64,000 nucleotides of DNA from an uncultured Alphaproteobacteria bacterium (GCA_902570155.1 CACFXU010000004.1:59944-123943), one strand, 5' to 3'; positions 1-9,548 are shown, counted from the first letter of the stretch. Made by a program: numbers and translations. Notes: generated from the letters alone by a model not told the origin.

Positions 1-237
1 GACACAATTAAAAGAGCTCTAGAACAAACTCCTGCCGAATTATCTGCAGACATTGTTGTAAGAGGAATTATGTTAACTGGTGGAGGCTCTCTTTTGCATA
101 ACCTTGATAAGGTTTTAAGAAGATCTACAAGCCTACCAGTTTCAATTGCAGAAGATCCTCTTTTGTGTGTTGTTATGGGTACTGGCCAGGCGCTTGAAGA
201 AAAATCAAGATTAAGTGATGTATTTGCTTCTGATTAA
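1..237 (+). CDS. mreB: Rod shape-determining protein MreB, C-terminal fragment
   Basis: This is the last 78 codons of an ORF cut by the left window edge and open in frame 1. It encodes the C-terminal part of the actin-like filament protein that organises lateral wall synthesis under the inner membrane. Visible are the run [13 protein letters not shown], the phosphate-binding turn LTGGGSLL and the late motif [12 protein letters not shown], all typical of MreB. It ends 8 nt before mreC, so it is the head of the mreBCD-mrdAB operon. Identification rests on motif recognition in a short fragment and on the genes that follow. Confidence 0.93.
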   Translation, partial: DTIKRALEQTPAELSADIVVRGIMLTGGGSLLHNLDKVLRRSTSLPVSIAEDPLLCVVMGTGQALEEKSRLSDVFASD

Positions 238-245
238 AAATTAAA

Positions 246-1067
246 ATGGCACCAAAATTTAGAATAAAAGTTTTTCAAATTTCATCTTTTATAAAAAATT
301 TTACAATCGTTTCTATTGTTACTTTATCATTCCTTTTAGTTTTTTTTTCAAAATCTGATTTGTATCTTATTAATGGTTTAAAAAATATATCTAGTTCAGT
401 AATTATACCAATTACAAGAATTATTTCATTACCAATTAATACCCTTTCTAATTTTGTTGATGAATATAAACAGTTTAGAAGTTTAAAATTTGAAAATAAA
501 ATCCTTCAGGAAGAAATAATTCGTTTAAAAAAATGGCAAACATTAGCTATACAAAATTCTAGAGAAAATAGAGTTTTGAAAAAATTACTAAATGCGACTG
601 ATAATAATTTAACCTTAGTAAAGACGGCATCCCTCATTAATAGAAATGATACAATTTATACTAAGTTGATCAACTTAAATGCTGGGCATAATGATAAAAT
701 TAAGAAAAATATGTCAGCTATTAATGAAAGAGGATTAGTAGGTAAGGTAATTGATACAACTTCAAATAATTCTAGAGTAATCCTTTTGACTGATCCTAAC
801 TTATCTATTTCAGTAAAATCAATATCTGATGGTATCTTTTCATTACTTACTGGCAATGGTGATGGAAAATATTTAGTAAGTTCTTTTGTAAAAGAAAATA
901 AAATGCCCAGATTAGGTGATATTGTAGTTACAAGTGGTACGGCGCAAATCTTTCCTGTAGATTTATTAGTTGGAAAAGTAGCTAAAGTTGAAAAAAATAG
1001 ATTTTTTGTTTTACCTTTTGTTGATTTTGAAAATATTGATTATTTGCAAATAGTTACCTCAAAATAA
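246..1067 (+). CDS. mreC: Rod shape-determining protein MreC
   Basis: MreC is a bitopic inner-membrane protein whose periplasmic part links the MreB filament to PBP2 and RodA during cell elongation. The 273-residue product has one N-terminal membrane segment at about residues 14-35. A lysine/glutamate-rich stretch compatible with a coiled coil follows (about 78-112), then a beta-rich domain with NERGLVGKV and the late GDIVVTSG turn, all usual for the family. Length is normal. It lies between mreB and mreD and shares one base with the mreD start codon, so the two are translationally coupled. Confidence 0.93.
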   Translation: MAPKFRIKVFQISSFIKNFTIVSIVTLSFLLVFFSKSDLYLINGLKNISSSVIIPITRIISLPINTLSNFVDEYKQFRSLKFENKILQEEIIRLKKWQTLAIQNSRENRVLKKLLNATDNNLTLVKTASLINRNDTIYTKLINLNAGHNDKIKKNMSAINERGLVGKVIDTTSNNSRVILLTDPNLSISVKSISDGIFSLLTGNGDGKYLVSSFVKENKMPRLGDIVVTSGTAQIFPVDLLVGKVAKVEKNRFFVLPFVDFENIDYLQIVTSK

Positions 1068-1552
1068 TGGAGCTTTCCAAATTTCTTAACCCTTCTATCA
1101 AACTAAACATCATTTTAATTATAAGTTTTTCAATCTCAGTAAACTCTTTTGTATTGTTTCCTAATGTCAATAATGCGTTCTATATACTATTTCATTTAAC
1201 TTTTATTTATCTAATTTTTTACCATTATCATTTTTATCTTTATATCTTAGCTTTTATATACGGTATTTTATTTGATATATTATTGCTAAATAATATCGGA
1301 ATTCATTTAATTGCTTTTTTATCTCTTCTCATCTTGTATTTTGTAATAAGAAAATTTTTAACTAGATTATCTTCCTATCAAATAATTTTTATTTATTTTG
1401 TAACTTTAATAATTTTACTTCTAATTGAACAAATTCTAGCAAATTTTACTAATGGTTATAAATTTAGTTTACTTACTTTTTTTAATTTTTTTATAATTTC
1501 TTTAATTATTTTTATTCCTACTGTATTTTTATTTTCTAAATTAGATAAGTGA
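1067..1552 (+). CDS. mreD: Rod shape-determining protein MreD
   Basis: This is a small, almost wholly hydrophobic protein of 161 residues with about five or six membrane segments, the normal form of the elongasome subunit MreD. Primary sequence in this family is poorly conserved. The call rests on size, hydrophobicity, the internal YGILFDILLLNNIG stretch (MreD proteins carry a similar G-x-x-x-D region) and the fixed position between mreC and mrdA. The start codon overlaps the mreC stop by one base. Confidence 0.85.
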   Translation: MELSKFLNPSIKLNIILIISFSISVNSFVLFPNVNNAFYILFHLTFIYLIFYHYHFYLYILAFIYGILFDILLLNNIGIHLIAFLSLLILYFVIRKFLTRLSSYQIIFIYFVTLIILLLIEQILANFTNGYKFSLLTFFNFFIISLIIFIPTVFLFSKLDK

Positions 1553-1553
1553 A

Positions 1554-3356
1554 ATGTTTTATTCTGATGATAAAAAACAATATTCAGTTCTTAATAGAAG
1601 AACATTTTTATTATATTTATTAAAAGTATCTTTTTTTGGTATTGTAGGGTGGAGATTATATAATATTCAAATAAAAGATTCACAAAAATACAAAACTCTC
1701 TCAAAAAATAATCAAATTGATGTAGAAATTATTTACCCTCTCAGAGGAATAATTTATGATACAAATAAAAAAATTTTAGCATCAAATGTGAAAGTATTTG
1801 ATGTATATATAATTCCTGAAAATACTAAAAATATAAATAAATCTTTAAGTAAATTAAATCAGATAATTAGAATAGATTTTAGTGATAGAAGAAAAATTAT
1901 AGAATTATCTAAAAAAGTAAAAAAATTTGAAAAAATAAAAGTATTAGAAAATATAAATTGGTCAGAACTTGAAAAAATAGAAGCAAATAAACTCAATATT
2001 GAAGGTATATTTATTTCTCAAGATTATATGAGAACTTATCAGTTTGGTAATACGGTTTCTCATTTAATTGGTTATACAAATAAGCCCAATAGGGAAGAAG
2101 TTGAATTACCTTTTATTACCAACATGCCTGATCTAGAAATAGGAAAAGATGGTATTGAAAAAAGTTTTAATCCTAATTTAGTTGGTAAATCAGGACAAAG
2201 AGAGATTGAAGTTAACTCTTATGGAAGAGTAATACGTGAAATATCTAGACAAGATAGTCAGAGAGGGAATGATATTCAAATTACTATCGATCTGAGAATT
2301 CAACAATATGCTTTGAACTTGTTAAAAGAACACAAAGCAGGTTCTGCAGTACTTATGGATATTAACAATGGCAACATATTATGTATGGCATCAACTCCAT
2401 CTTATAATCCAAATAAAATTATACAAAAACCAAATAAGAAATACTGGGATTCAATTTTAGCAAATGAACTTTCACCACTTACTTACAGATGTATTCAGGG
2501 TTTATATGCTCCAGGCTCAACTTTTAAGATGGTTGTTGCCATAGCAGGGATAGTCCATGGGATTATCGATACAAATACGAAACATTTTTGTAGTGGAAAA
2601 ATTGGTTTAGGTGATAGACTTTATCATTGTTGGAAAAATAATGGTCATGGCTCTATGAATGTTAGTAATGCAATAAAAGAATCTTGTGATGTTTTTTTCT
2701 ATGAAATTTCGAAAAAAATTGGGATTGATAAAATTGCTAGAGTTGCTGAAGATTTTGGTTTAGGCAAAATATATGATGTTCCTTTACCTAATCAAAAAAA
2801 AGGAATTATTCCTTCACGCGATTGGAAAAAGAAAAAATACGATGAAAGTTGGTATCCTGGAGAGACTCTAATCTCTGCTATTGGTCAAGGATTTGTATTA
2901 ACTAATCCACTACAACTTGCTGTAATGACATCAATTATTGCTTCTAATGGAAAAAATGTAAAACCAAATATTATCAAAAAAAATAATGATATTGAATTTG
3001 AAAAATTAGAAAAATACCACAGTGCAATTGAAATTATTAAAAGTTCGATGTTTAAAGTAGTTAATGAAAGCAGTGGGACAGCTTATAATTCAAGATCTAC
3101 TTCTGCACCTTTTGCAGGTAAGACAGGAACTTCTCAAGTTAGAAGAATAACAGTAGCCGAGAGAGAAAGTGAAGATTTCAGAAAAAAAGAAGTAGAATGG
3201 AAAAAAAGAGATCATGCTTTATTTGTTGGATATATGCCAGTTGAAAATCCTAGATATGCTGTTTCGGTTGTTATTGAACATGGAGGTTCAGGTGCATCAA
3301 CTGCAGCACCTATAGCTAAAGAAATTTTTCAATTTACAAAAAATTTAGAAATTTAA
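1554..3356 (+). CDS. mrdA: Penicillin-binding protein 2 (elongation transpeptidase)
   Basis: PBP2 is the D,D-transpeptidase that cross-links lateral wall peptidoglycan in the periplasm as the partner of RodA. The 600-residue product has one membrane anchor near residues 18-36, a dimerisation domain, then the penicillin-binding domain. All three active-site motifs are visible: STFK at 322-325 (nucleophile Ser322), SCD in the SxN position, and KTGTS at 523. Length matches the family. It starts 1 nt after mreD and its stop overlaps the rodA start, so it is in the same operon. It is a class B PBP without a transglycosylase domain; mrcA elsewhere in the window supplies the bifunctional enzyme. Confidence 0.96.
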   Translation: MFYSDDKKQYSVLNRRTFLLYLLKVSFFGIVGWRLYNIQIKDSQKYKTLSKNNQIDVEIIYPLRGIIYDTNKKILASNVKVFDVYIIPENTKNINKSLSKLNQIIRIDFSDRRKIIELSKKVKKFEKIKVLENINWSELEKIEANKLNIEGIFISQDYMRTYQFGNTVSHLIGYTNKPNREEVELPFITNMPDLEIGKDGIEKSFNPNLVGKSGQREIEVNSYGRVIREISRQDSQRGNDIQITIDLRIQQYALNLLKEHKAGSAVLMDINNGNILCMASTPSYNPNKIIQKPNKKYWDSILANELSPLTYRCIQGLYAPGSTFKMVVAIAGIVHGIIDTNTKHFCSGKIGLGDRLYHCWKNNGHGSMNVSNAIKESCDVFFYEISKKIGIDKIARVAEDFGLGKIYDVPLPNQKKGIIPSRDWKKKKYDESWYPGETLISAIGQGFVLTNPLQLAVMTSIIASNGKNVKPNIIKKNNDIEFEKLEKYHSAIEIIKSSMFKVVNESSGTAYNSRSTSAPFAGKTGTSQVRRITVAERESEDFRKKEVEWKKRDHALFVGYMPVENPRYAVSVVIEHGGSGASTAAPIAKEIFQFTKNLEI

Positions 3357-4453
3357 TGTTGAATAAAATTCAAAACTTAAATTACTTACTGATTTTCTTA
3401 GTAATATTAATTTCTTTTATTGGTGCAGCTGGTTTATATTCTGCGGCAGGAGGATCATATAATCCTTGGGCATCAAGACATTTAATTAGATTAGTACTTT
3501 TTATATTTTTAGCAATTATCTTAGCTTTAATAAATATTAAATTTATTTATCAATTTGCTTATATCTTTTTTATTTTATCATTATTTCTTTTGCTATCAGT
3601 TGAAATAATAGGTGTTTTTGGTAAGGGTGCAACTAGATGGATAAATGTATTTGGTTTTAGCATCCAACCTTCAGAATTAATTAAAATAACTATAATACTA
3701 GCACTAGCAAGATTTTATCATGATTTAAAATTTGATGAAATTAAGCGAATAAAAAATTTATTTTTTCCAATATTAATTTTATTTTTACCATTTGCTTTAG
3801 TTGTTATACAGCCAGATCTTGGGACTGCATTAAGTATAGCGATGCTTGGAATTCTCATTTTATTTGCAAGTGGAATAAGAATCTGGAAGTTTGTATTAGG
3901 ATTTTTTGCTTTGATAATATCAATTCCTTTGTCATTAAATTACCTACAACCATATCAAAAAGATAGAATTTTCTCTTTTTTAAATCCTGAGGCTGACGCA
4001 CTTGGAAGAGGATATCAACTTATACAATCAAAAATTGCTTTAGGATCTGGCGGACTGACTGGTAAAGGTTTTTTAGAGGGTTCTCAATCATATCTTCAGT
4101 ATTTACCTGAAAAACAGACTGATTTTATTTTTACGTTAATAGGAGAAGAATTTGGTTTTATTGGTACTATTTTTATAATTTTACTTTTTCTATTATTAAT
4201 ATCAGTCTGTTTTTATATAAGTATTAAATCAAACCATATTTTTGGTAGAATTCTCTCTGTCGGTGTTGGCAGCAATATATTTATATATGTGATAATGAAC
4301 ATATCTATGGTATCTGGATTAATGCCTGTAGTTGGCATTCCATTACCTTTAGTTTCTTATGGGGGATCAGCAATGCTTGCTATAATTATATCTCTAGGAT
4401 TAGTTCTTAATGCAGAATTGAATGGAAATTTAAAAAAATTACAAAATGCTTGA
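3356..4453 (+). CDS. mrdB: Peptidoglycan glycosyltransferase RodA
   Basis: RodA is a SEDS-family polytopic membrane enzyme that polymerises lipid II into glycan strands together with PBP2. The 365-residue product shows about ten membrane segments and typical SEDS signatures: GATRWI, QPSELIK, QPDLGTALS, the QKDRI/GRGYQLIQSKIALGSGG stretch, LPEKQTDFIF and the final GIPLPLVSYGGSA. It overlaps mrdA by one base. Its last 8 nt overlap livG, so the cell-wall operon continues physically into the transporter genes. Confidence 0.95.
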   Translation: MLNKIQNLNYLLIFLVILISFIGAAGLYSAAGGSYNPWASRHLIRLVLFIFLAIILALINIKFIYQFAYIFFILSLFLLLSVEIIGVFGKGATRWINVFGFSIQPSELIKITIILALARFYHDLKFDEIKRIKNLFFPILILFLPFALVVIQPDLGTALSIAMLGILILFASGIRIWKFVLGFFALIISIPLSLNYLQPYQKDRIFSFLNPEADALGRGYQLIQSKIALGSGGLTGKGFLEGSQSYLQYLPEKQTDFIFTLIGEEFGFIGTIFIILLFLLLISVCFYISIKSNHIFGRILSVGVGSNIFIYVIMNISMVSGLMPVVGIPLPLVSYGGSAMLAIIISLGLVLNAELNGNLKKLQNA

Positions 4454-5213
4454 AATAAATAATGTTAATAAATTTTTTGGAGGTTTAAAAGCAGTCCATA
4501 ACGCATCAATGAAAGTTGAAATGGGCTCAATCACGGGTTTAATAGGTCCAAATGGAGCTGGAAAAACAACATTATTTAATACTATTGCAGGATTATATGA
4601 TCCAGATGAAGGAAATATAATTCTTAATAATGAAGATATTTCTTTTTTAAAACCTCACGAATTATTTGCTAAAGGAGTTCTAAGAACCTTTCAAATTGCC
4701 CATGAATTTTCAACTTTAACTGTTCTTGAAAATTTAATGATGGTACCACCAAATCAATTTGGTGAAAAATTATCATATGCTTTATTAAGTAATGCTAAAG
4801 TAAAACAACAAGAAGAAGAAATAAGACAAAAAGCTATAGAAGTAATAAATTTTTTAAATTTAAGTCACTTAACTCAAGAACTGGCGGGTAACTTATCTGG
4901 TGGTCAAAAAAAACTACTTGAGTTAGGGAGAACCATGATGGTTGATCCTCAAATCGTTTTACTTGATGAAGTAGGAGCTGGAGTTAATAGAACACTTCTC
5001 AATGAAATTACGGATGCAATTTTAAGATTAAATAAAGAAAAGAATTATACTTTTTTTGTTATTGAACATGATATGGATCTTATTGAAAAAATTTGTGATC
5101 CTGTAATTGTAATGGCGGAAGGTTCAGTTTTATTTAAAGGAAATTTTAATGAAGTAAAAAATAACGATACAGTTATAGAAGCTTATTTAGGAAAAGGTAT
5201 TAATAAAAATTAG
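4446..5213 (+). CDS. livG: ABC transporter ATPase, branched-chain amino-acid type (LivG)
   Basis: This is one of two cytoplasmic ATPases of a HAAT (Liv-type) importer. Motifs in order are Walker A GPNGAGKTT near residue 35, signature LSGGQKK, Walker B LLDEVGAG and the switch histidine in IEHDMDLI. The 255-residue length is typical for LivG. The LivG-type stretch RTFQIAHEFSTLTVLENL is present. The Walker B region reads LLDEVGAGVN, where most relatives have LLDEPAAG; the catalytic Glu is kept. The start overlaps rodA by 8 nt and livF follows after 6 nt. The substrate cannot be told from the ATPase. Liv-type systems also carry urea, amides and other amino acids. Confidence 0.9.
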   Translation: MLEINNVNKFFGGLKAVHNASMKVEMGSITGLIGPNGAGKTTLFNTIAGLYDPDEGNIILNNEDISFLKPHELFAKGVLRTFQIAHEFSTLTVLENLMMVPPNQFGEKLSYALLSNAKVKQQEEEIRQKAIEVINFLNLSHLTQELAGNLSGGQKKLLELGRTMMVDPQIVLLDEVGAGVNRTLLNEITDAILRLNKEKNYTFFVIEHDMDLIEKICDPVIVMAEGSVLFKGNFNEVKNNDTVIEAYLGKGINKN

Positions 5214-5219
5214 AATTCT

Positions 5220-5924
5220 ATGAATAATTTAATTGGTAAAAATTTAACTGCTGGATATGGAGGGGTTGATATCATTAAAGATATTAATCTAGAAGTTAAT
5301 GAGGGTGAAATTGTTGTCATTGTTGGTCCAAATGGAGCAGGGAAATCAACAGCAATGAAATCATTGCTAGGCATGTTAAGTTTAACTGCAGGTTCCGTAG
5401 TATATTCAAATAAGGAAATTTCTTCAATGTTACCTCAAAACAGAATTAATTTAGGATTGGCATTTGTTCCTCAAACAAACAATGTGTTTACCGGTATGAC
5501 AGTAGAAGAAAATTTAGAAATGGGAGGGTTTTTAAGAGAGGATGACATTATTCATACTATTAATGATGTTTATGACCTTTTTCCTATTTTAAAAGAAAAA
5601 AGAAATCAAAGTGCAGGAGAATTATCTGGAGGTCAAAGACAACAAGTTGCTTTTGGAAGAGCACTTATGACTAAACCTAAAATTTTAATGTTAGATGAAC
5701 CAACTGCAGGAGTATCACCAATAGTAATGGATGAGTTATTTTCAAGAATCATAGAAGTTCGTAAAACAGGTGTAGGTATACTAATGGTTGAACAAAATGC
5801 AAAACAAGCACTTGGTATTGCTGATAGAGGATACGTATTAGTAAATGGTAAGAATAGTAGAGAAGGTTCAGGTGAAGAACTATTAAATAATCCAGAAGTT
5901 AGAAAGTCTTTTTTAGGAGGATAA
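5220..5924 (+). CDS. livF: ABC transporter ATPase, branched-chain amino-acid type (LivF)
   Basis: This is the second ATPase of the Liv-type importer, 234 residues. Walker A GPNGAGKST, the Q-loop region FVPQTNNVFTGMTVEENL, signature LSGGQRQQ, Walker B MLDEPTAG and the closing VEQNAKQAL histidine-equivalent region are all seen and are characteristic of LivF. Its last codons (TTA GGA GGA TAA) contain GGAGG-like sequence that serves as the ribosome binding site for livH, which begins 1 nt later. It lies between livG and livH in one transcript. Confidence 0.92.
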   Translation: MNNLIGKNLTAGYGGVDIIKDINLEVNEGEIVVIVGPNGAGKSTAMKSLLGMLSLTAGSVVYSNKEISSMLPQNRINLGLAFVPQTNNVFTGMTVEENLEMGGFLREDDIIHTINDVYDLFPILKEKRNQSAGELSGGQRQQVAFGRALMTKPKILMLDEPTAGVSPIVMDELFSRIIEVRKTGVGILMVEQNAKQALGIADRGYVLVNGKNSREGSGEELLNNPEVRKSFLGG

Positions 5925-5925
5925 A

Positions 5926-6939
5926 ATGATTGATTTTCTAAATTCTATAATAGTACTTCTAAATTTTATTATCATTCCAGGCATTTCTTACGGCTCTCAA
6001 CTTGCACTCGGAGCACTAGGAGTTACATTCGTGTATGCCATACTTCGTTTTGCAAATTTTGCACACGGTGAAATTATGTCATTTGGAGCAATGATAACAA
6101 TTTTATTTACGTGGTATTTTCAATCACAAAATATTGGTTTAGGCATTCTGCCAACTGCCTTGTTAGCTTTACCTGTAGGAATTATAGCAACAATTATCTT
6201 ATGTATTATTTCTGATAAATTTGTTTTTCAATATTACAGATATCAAAAAAGTGTTCCTGTTGTTTTAGCAATGGTTTCAATAGGGGTTATGTTTGTAATA
6301 AATGCAATAATAAGAATTATAATTGGAACAGAAACTATAAAATTTTCTGATGGGCAGAAATTTATAATGAAAGCGAAACAGTTTAAAGTAATGACAGGTT
6401 TAAATGAAGGATTAGCATTAAAATCATCTCAAGTTATTACAATATTAATTACTATTTTACTTTTAACTTTTACTTTTTGGTTTTTGCAAAAAACAAAAAC
6501 TGGAAAATCAATGAGAGCATTTTCAGATAATGAAGATTTAGCATTATTGTCTGGTATTAATCCTGATAGAGTAGTTTTTACTACTTGGATTATTGTAGGT
6601 GTCTTAGCTTGTGTTGCGGGAACACTTTACGGTTTAGATAAAAGTTATAAGCCAATTATTTATCTCAATTTAGTGTTACCAATATTTGCATCAGCAATTG
6701 TTGGAGGCATTGGCAGTCCTTTTGGAGCTGTAGTAGGTGGATATGTCATCGCGTTTTCAGAAATTATGGTAACGTATGCTTACAAGAAATTTTTTGTCTA
6801 TTTACTCCCAAGTTCTATTGAGCCAACTGGTTTAGTACAATTGCTTTCAACAGATTATAAATTTGCTGTATCATTTTCAATTTTAGTCATCGTTTTATTA
6901 ATTAGACCATCAGGCATATTTAAGGGAAGAGTCTTATGA
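5926..6939 (+). CDS. livH: ABC transporter permease, branched-chain amino-acid type (LivH)
   Basis: This is an inner-membrane permease of 337 residues with about eight hydrophobic segments. The early GALGVTFVYAILRFANFAHGE stretch (the N/F-AHG signature of LivH-type permeases) and the later ASAIVGGIGSPFGAVVGGY stretch (the conserved EAA-like cytoplasmic loop region) are clear. The gene has a good Shine-Dalgarno sequence (AGGAGG) inside the end of livF. It overlaps livM by 4 nt (ATGA-type coupling). It pairs with LivM to form the channel. Confidence 0.92.
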   Translation: MIDFLNSIIVLLNFIIIPGISYGSQLALGALGVTFVYAILRFANFAHGEIMSFGAMITILFTWYFQSQNIGLGILPTALLALPVGIIATIILCIISDKFVFQYYRYQKSVPVVLAMVSIGVMFVINAIIRIIIGTETIKFSDGQKFIMKAKQFKVMTGLNEGLALKSSQVITILITILLLTFTFWFLQKTKTGKSMRAFSDNEDLALLSGINPDRVVFTTWIIVGVLACVAGTLYGLDKSYKPIIYLNLVLPIFASAIVGGIGSPFGAVVGGYVIAFSEIMVTYAYKKFFVYLLPSSIEPTGLVQLLSTDYKFAVSFSILVIVLLIRPSGIFKGRVL

Positions 6940-8309
6940 TGAAGTTTGAAAGATATGAATGGGTAGCTATTACAATCATGATCTCCTTATTTATTTTTGT
7001 AGGCTTTATTCAAGGATGGTCAGTAAGTTTAGTAATTTTAAATATGTGCATTATTTCAGCAATAATGACAATGGGAGTTAATATTTCTTGGGGTTATGCA
7101 GGAGTAATTAATTTTGGTGTAATGGGTTTTCTTGCGATGGGTGGATTAGCAGCAGTGCTTGTTTCTTATCCTCCCATTGCAGAGTCATGGCAGGTTGGAG
7201 GTAGAGGATTAGGTATTAGTTTTGCTTTGCTATTCGTTTTGGTGATAGCTGTAATGTATATTAATAAAACAGTAATTCAAAAAAGAAATAGGTACATTTT
7301 AAATTCACTAATAATTTTTTTTGGTATTTTAATTATCAGACACTTTTATTTAAATGCTACACATAATATTGAAGATGTTAATCCTGCAATAGCAGGGTTT
7401 TTAGGTGGTCTTGGACTACCAATAATTTTCTCTTGGATTGTAGGAGGTTTATTTGCTGCAGGTGTCGCTTTTGTAATTGGTAAAGTAGCTCTCGGATTAA
7501 GATCAGATTATCTTGCTATTGTTACTCTTGGTATTTCAGAAATAGTTGTTAGTGTTTTAAAACATGAAGAATGGTTATCTAGAGGGGTAAAAAATGTAAT
7601 CGGTTTAAAGAGGCCAGTTCCTTATGAAATTGATTTGCAAAATGCTGATTGGTTTATAAATTTAGTTACATATCTTAATTCATCAAAGTTAAATAACATT
7701 ATTGATGTAAGTGATAGACAACAAGTATTAAACAATCTTATAATTGATGGTTCAGGCATATTTGTAAAATTATCTTACGCTATTTTATTTTTGATTGTTA
7801 TGTTGATAATTTTTTATTTTGCCAACAAAGCCCAATTATCACCTTGGGGAAGAATGATGAGAGCTATAAGAGATAATGAAACAGCCGCAAATGCTATGGG
7901 GAAAGATGTTGTAAAACAACATTTAATTATTTTTGTAATAGGAGCCGCAATTGTAGGTGTTGCAGGAGCAATGCTTGTTACTTTAGATGGATTATTTACA
8001 CCTTCAGGATATCGACCACTTCGTTTCACTTTTATTATTTGGATTATGGTTATTGTAGGCGGTAGTGGAAATAATTTAGGTGCGATATTTGGAGGTTTTG
8101 TCATATGGTTTTCTTGGATTGAAGCAGCACCACTTACAACATTTATTATTAATCAACTTACAATAGGATTAGAGCCAACTAATGCTTTAAAACTACATTT
8201 ACTAGATAGTGTTCCTTACTTTAGATACTTATTTATGGGTTTAATTTTATTATTAATTTTACGATATAGGCCGAAAGGAATTATACCGGAAAAAGTAAGG
8301 CATTCATAA
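6936..8309 (+). CDS. livM: ABC transporter permease, branched-chain amino-acid type (LivM)
   Basis: This is the second permease of the importer, 457 residues. The signature GVNISWGYAGVINFGVMGFLAMGG and the late LDGLFTPSGYRPLRFTFIIWIMVIVGGSGNNLGAIFGG stretch fit LivM. It is longer than many LivM proteins. Extra hydrophobic sequence lies between about residues 85 and 160, including an IQKRNRYIL loop. The gene ends 5 nt before the hairpin terminator shared with convergent livJ, so this is the last gene of the mre-liv transcript. Confidence 0.9.
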   Translation: MMKFERYEWVAITIMISLFIFVGFIQGWSVSLVILNMCIISAIMTMGVNISWGYAGVINFGVMGFLAMGGLAAVLVSYPPIAESWQVGGRGLGISFALLFVLVIAVMYINKTVIQKRNRYILNSLIIFFGILIIRHFYLNATHNIEDVNPAIAGFLGGLGLPIIFSWIVGGLFAAGVAFVIGKVALGLRSDYLAIVTLGISEIVVSVLKHEEWLSRGVKNVIGLKRPVPYEIDLQNADWFINLVTYLNSSKLNNIIDVSDRQQVLNNLIIDGSGIFVKLSYAILFLIVMLIIFYFANKAQLSPWGRMMRAIRDNETAANAMGKDVVKQHLIIFVIGAAIVGVAGAMLVTLDGLFTPSGYRPLRFTFIIWIMVIVGGSGNNLGAIFGGFVIWFSWIEAAPLTTFIINQLTIGLEPTNALKLHLLDSVPYFRYLFMGLILLLILRYRPKGIIPEKVRHS

Positions 8310-8314
8310 AAAAA

Positions 8315-8333
8315 CCCCAGCTAAAAGCTGGGG
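8315..8333. terminator. Bidirectional hairpin terminator between livM and livJ
   Basis: A perfect 8-bp stem CCCCAGCT/AGCTGGGG with an AAA loop stands out in AT-rich DNA. Read on the minus strand it is followed by a run of seven T, a classic intrinsic terminator for livJ. On the plus strand it is followed only by TTAAATTAAAA, a weaker U-tract, but it can still stop the mre-liv transcript. It is the only such hairpin I see at a convergent junction in this window. Confidence 0.88.
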
Positions 8334-8357
8334 TTAAATTAAAATAATTTTTAAGTA

Positions 8358-9539
8358 TTAAAGAGCGCCAACAGTAACGAATTCGCCACCACTAACTTCT
8401 AACTCTTTAAACGCACCAGCAGCATCACCAAACGCATTAAATTCTACGTCTGTTGCACCTTGGTAATCAATATCTTTACCTGCAGCTAACATTTGTAAGC
8501 CGTATGATAATTGACCAGGGTTAATTACAATACCTGGAGCGTTAGATACTTTAGCAATATTGTTAAGGATTGATTGCTTATCAGCAGATCCACCAGCTTG
8601 AATTGCAAGAGCAATAATTGCTGCAGCATCATAAGACTCTCCAACATATGGAGCACTTCCATCCATGCCATTAGCAGCTGCTAGTTCTCCGAACTTAGCT
8701 GAACCTTTTGAAATCGCACCTGGCATAGAACCAAATGATCCTTCAAGATCTGAACCGATATTATCAACAATTGATTGACCAATCATACCATCAGAAAGAA
8801 CAAAAGTGTCAAATGCACCTGAATCTAAAGATGCCTCGATCATTCCTTTTCCACCATCATCGATATAACCAATTACAAGTAGTGCGTCTCCACCAGCTGA
8901 TGCAAGAACACCAACTTCTGATGAATAATCTGCCTTACCATCTTCATGTGCAGCAGATGCTGTAATTGTTCCACCACCACGTGCAAATGAAGCTTCAAAT
9001 ACTTCAGCTAAACCTTTTCCGTAGTCATTGTTAGTATACGTTACAGCTATACTTTCAATTCCTCTGCTTAAAGCAAGTTTAGCTAATACTTGACCACCTT
9101 TTGCATCAGATGGAGCAGTACGCCAAAAAGTTCCATTATCAGGAACTTTACTTAAACCTGGTGAAGTTGCAGACGGAGATACCATTAAGATACCATTTGG
9201 TACTGCAACGTTTGCATTAATCGCACCTGTTACGCCTGAACAGTCAGCACCCATAATAGCTGTTACACCTTGTGCAACTAGATCTTCAGCAGCAGCAGTT
9301 GCAGCAGCAGAATCTACACAAGTTGAGTCAGCTTCTAAGATAGTAATTGATTCACCACCTAAAAGATTTCCAGAGTTTGATGCTTCATCAAATGCCATTC
9401 TCGCACCATCTCTCATAGCAGGAGTTAAAGATTCAATTGGTCCTGTAAAACCAAGAATAATTCCTACTTTAATTTCTGCTAAAGCAGCAGTCGTTACAGT
9501 CGACAAACTTACAATAACAGCTAGAAGTAATTTTTTCAT
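8358..9539 (-). CDS. livJ: Periplasmic amino-acid-type substrate-binding protein (LivJ-like)
   Basis: This is the binding protein of the Liv-type importer, 393 residues. A clear signal peptide is present (MKKLLLAVIVSLSTVTTAALA, cleavage after ALA), followed by EIKVGIILGFTGPIESL, the usual start of a Peripla_BP_6 (HAAT) domain. Two cysteines, in ADSTCVD and GADCSG, probably form a disulfide. Codons are visibly richer in GC-ending and GCA/GGT triplets than in neighbours, as expected for a strongly expressed gene. A strong Shine-Dalgarno GGAGG lies 4 nt before ATG. It is transcribed towards livM, separated by the hairpin, and has its own promoter. The exact ligand is unknown. Confidence 0.9.
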   Translation of the reverse strand: MKKLLLAVIVSLSTVTTAALAEIKVGIILGFTGPIESLTPAMRDGARMAFDEASNSGNLLGGESITILEADSTCVDSAAATAAAEDLVAQGVTAIMGADCSGVTGAINANVAVPNGILMVSPSATSPGLSKVPDNGTFWRTAPSDAKGGQVLAKLALSRGIESIAVTYTNNDYGKGLAEVFEASFARGGGTITASAAHEDGKADYSSEVGVLASAGGDALLVIGYIDDGGKGMIEASLDSGAFDTFVLSDGMIGQSIVDNIGSDLEGSFGSMPGAISKGSAKFGELAAANGMDGSAPYVGESYDAAAIIALAIQAGGSADKQSILNNIAKVSNAPGIVINPGQLSYGLQMLAAGKDIDYQGATDVEFNAFGDAAGAFKELEVSGGEFVTVGAL

Positions 9540-9543
9540 ATTT

Positions 9544-9548
9544 CCTCC
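9544..9548 (-). promoter_or_regulatory. Strong Shine-Dalgarno of livJ
   Basis: Reading the minus strand, GGAGG is followed by four bases and then ATG. It stands out because several genes in this window have no obvious Shine-Dalgarno, and it supports both the livJ start and high expression. Confidence 0.8.

Noticed and set aside
656-856. 66-residue minus-strand ORF inside mreC
   Set aside because: Antisense shadow of a well-supported gene; no family match or ribosome binding site.
8735-8965. Gln/His-rich plus-strand ORF inside livJ
   Set aside because: Antisense to a GC-richer gene, which produces open frames with unnatural composition.
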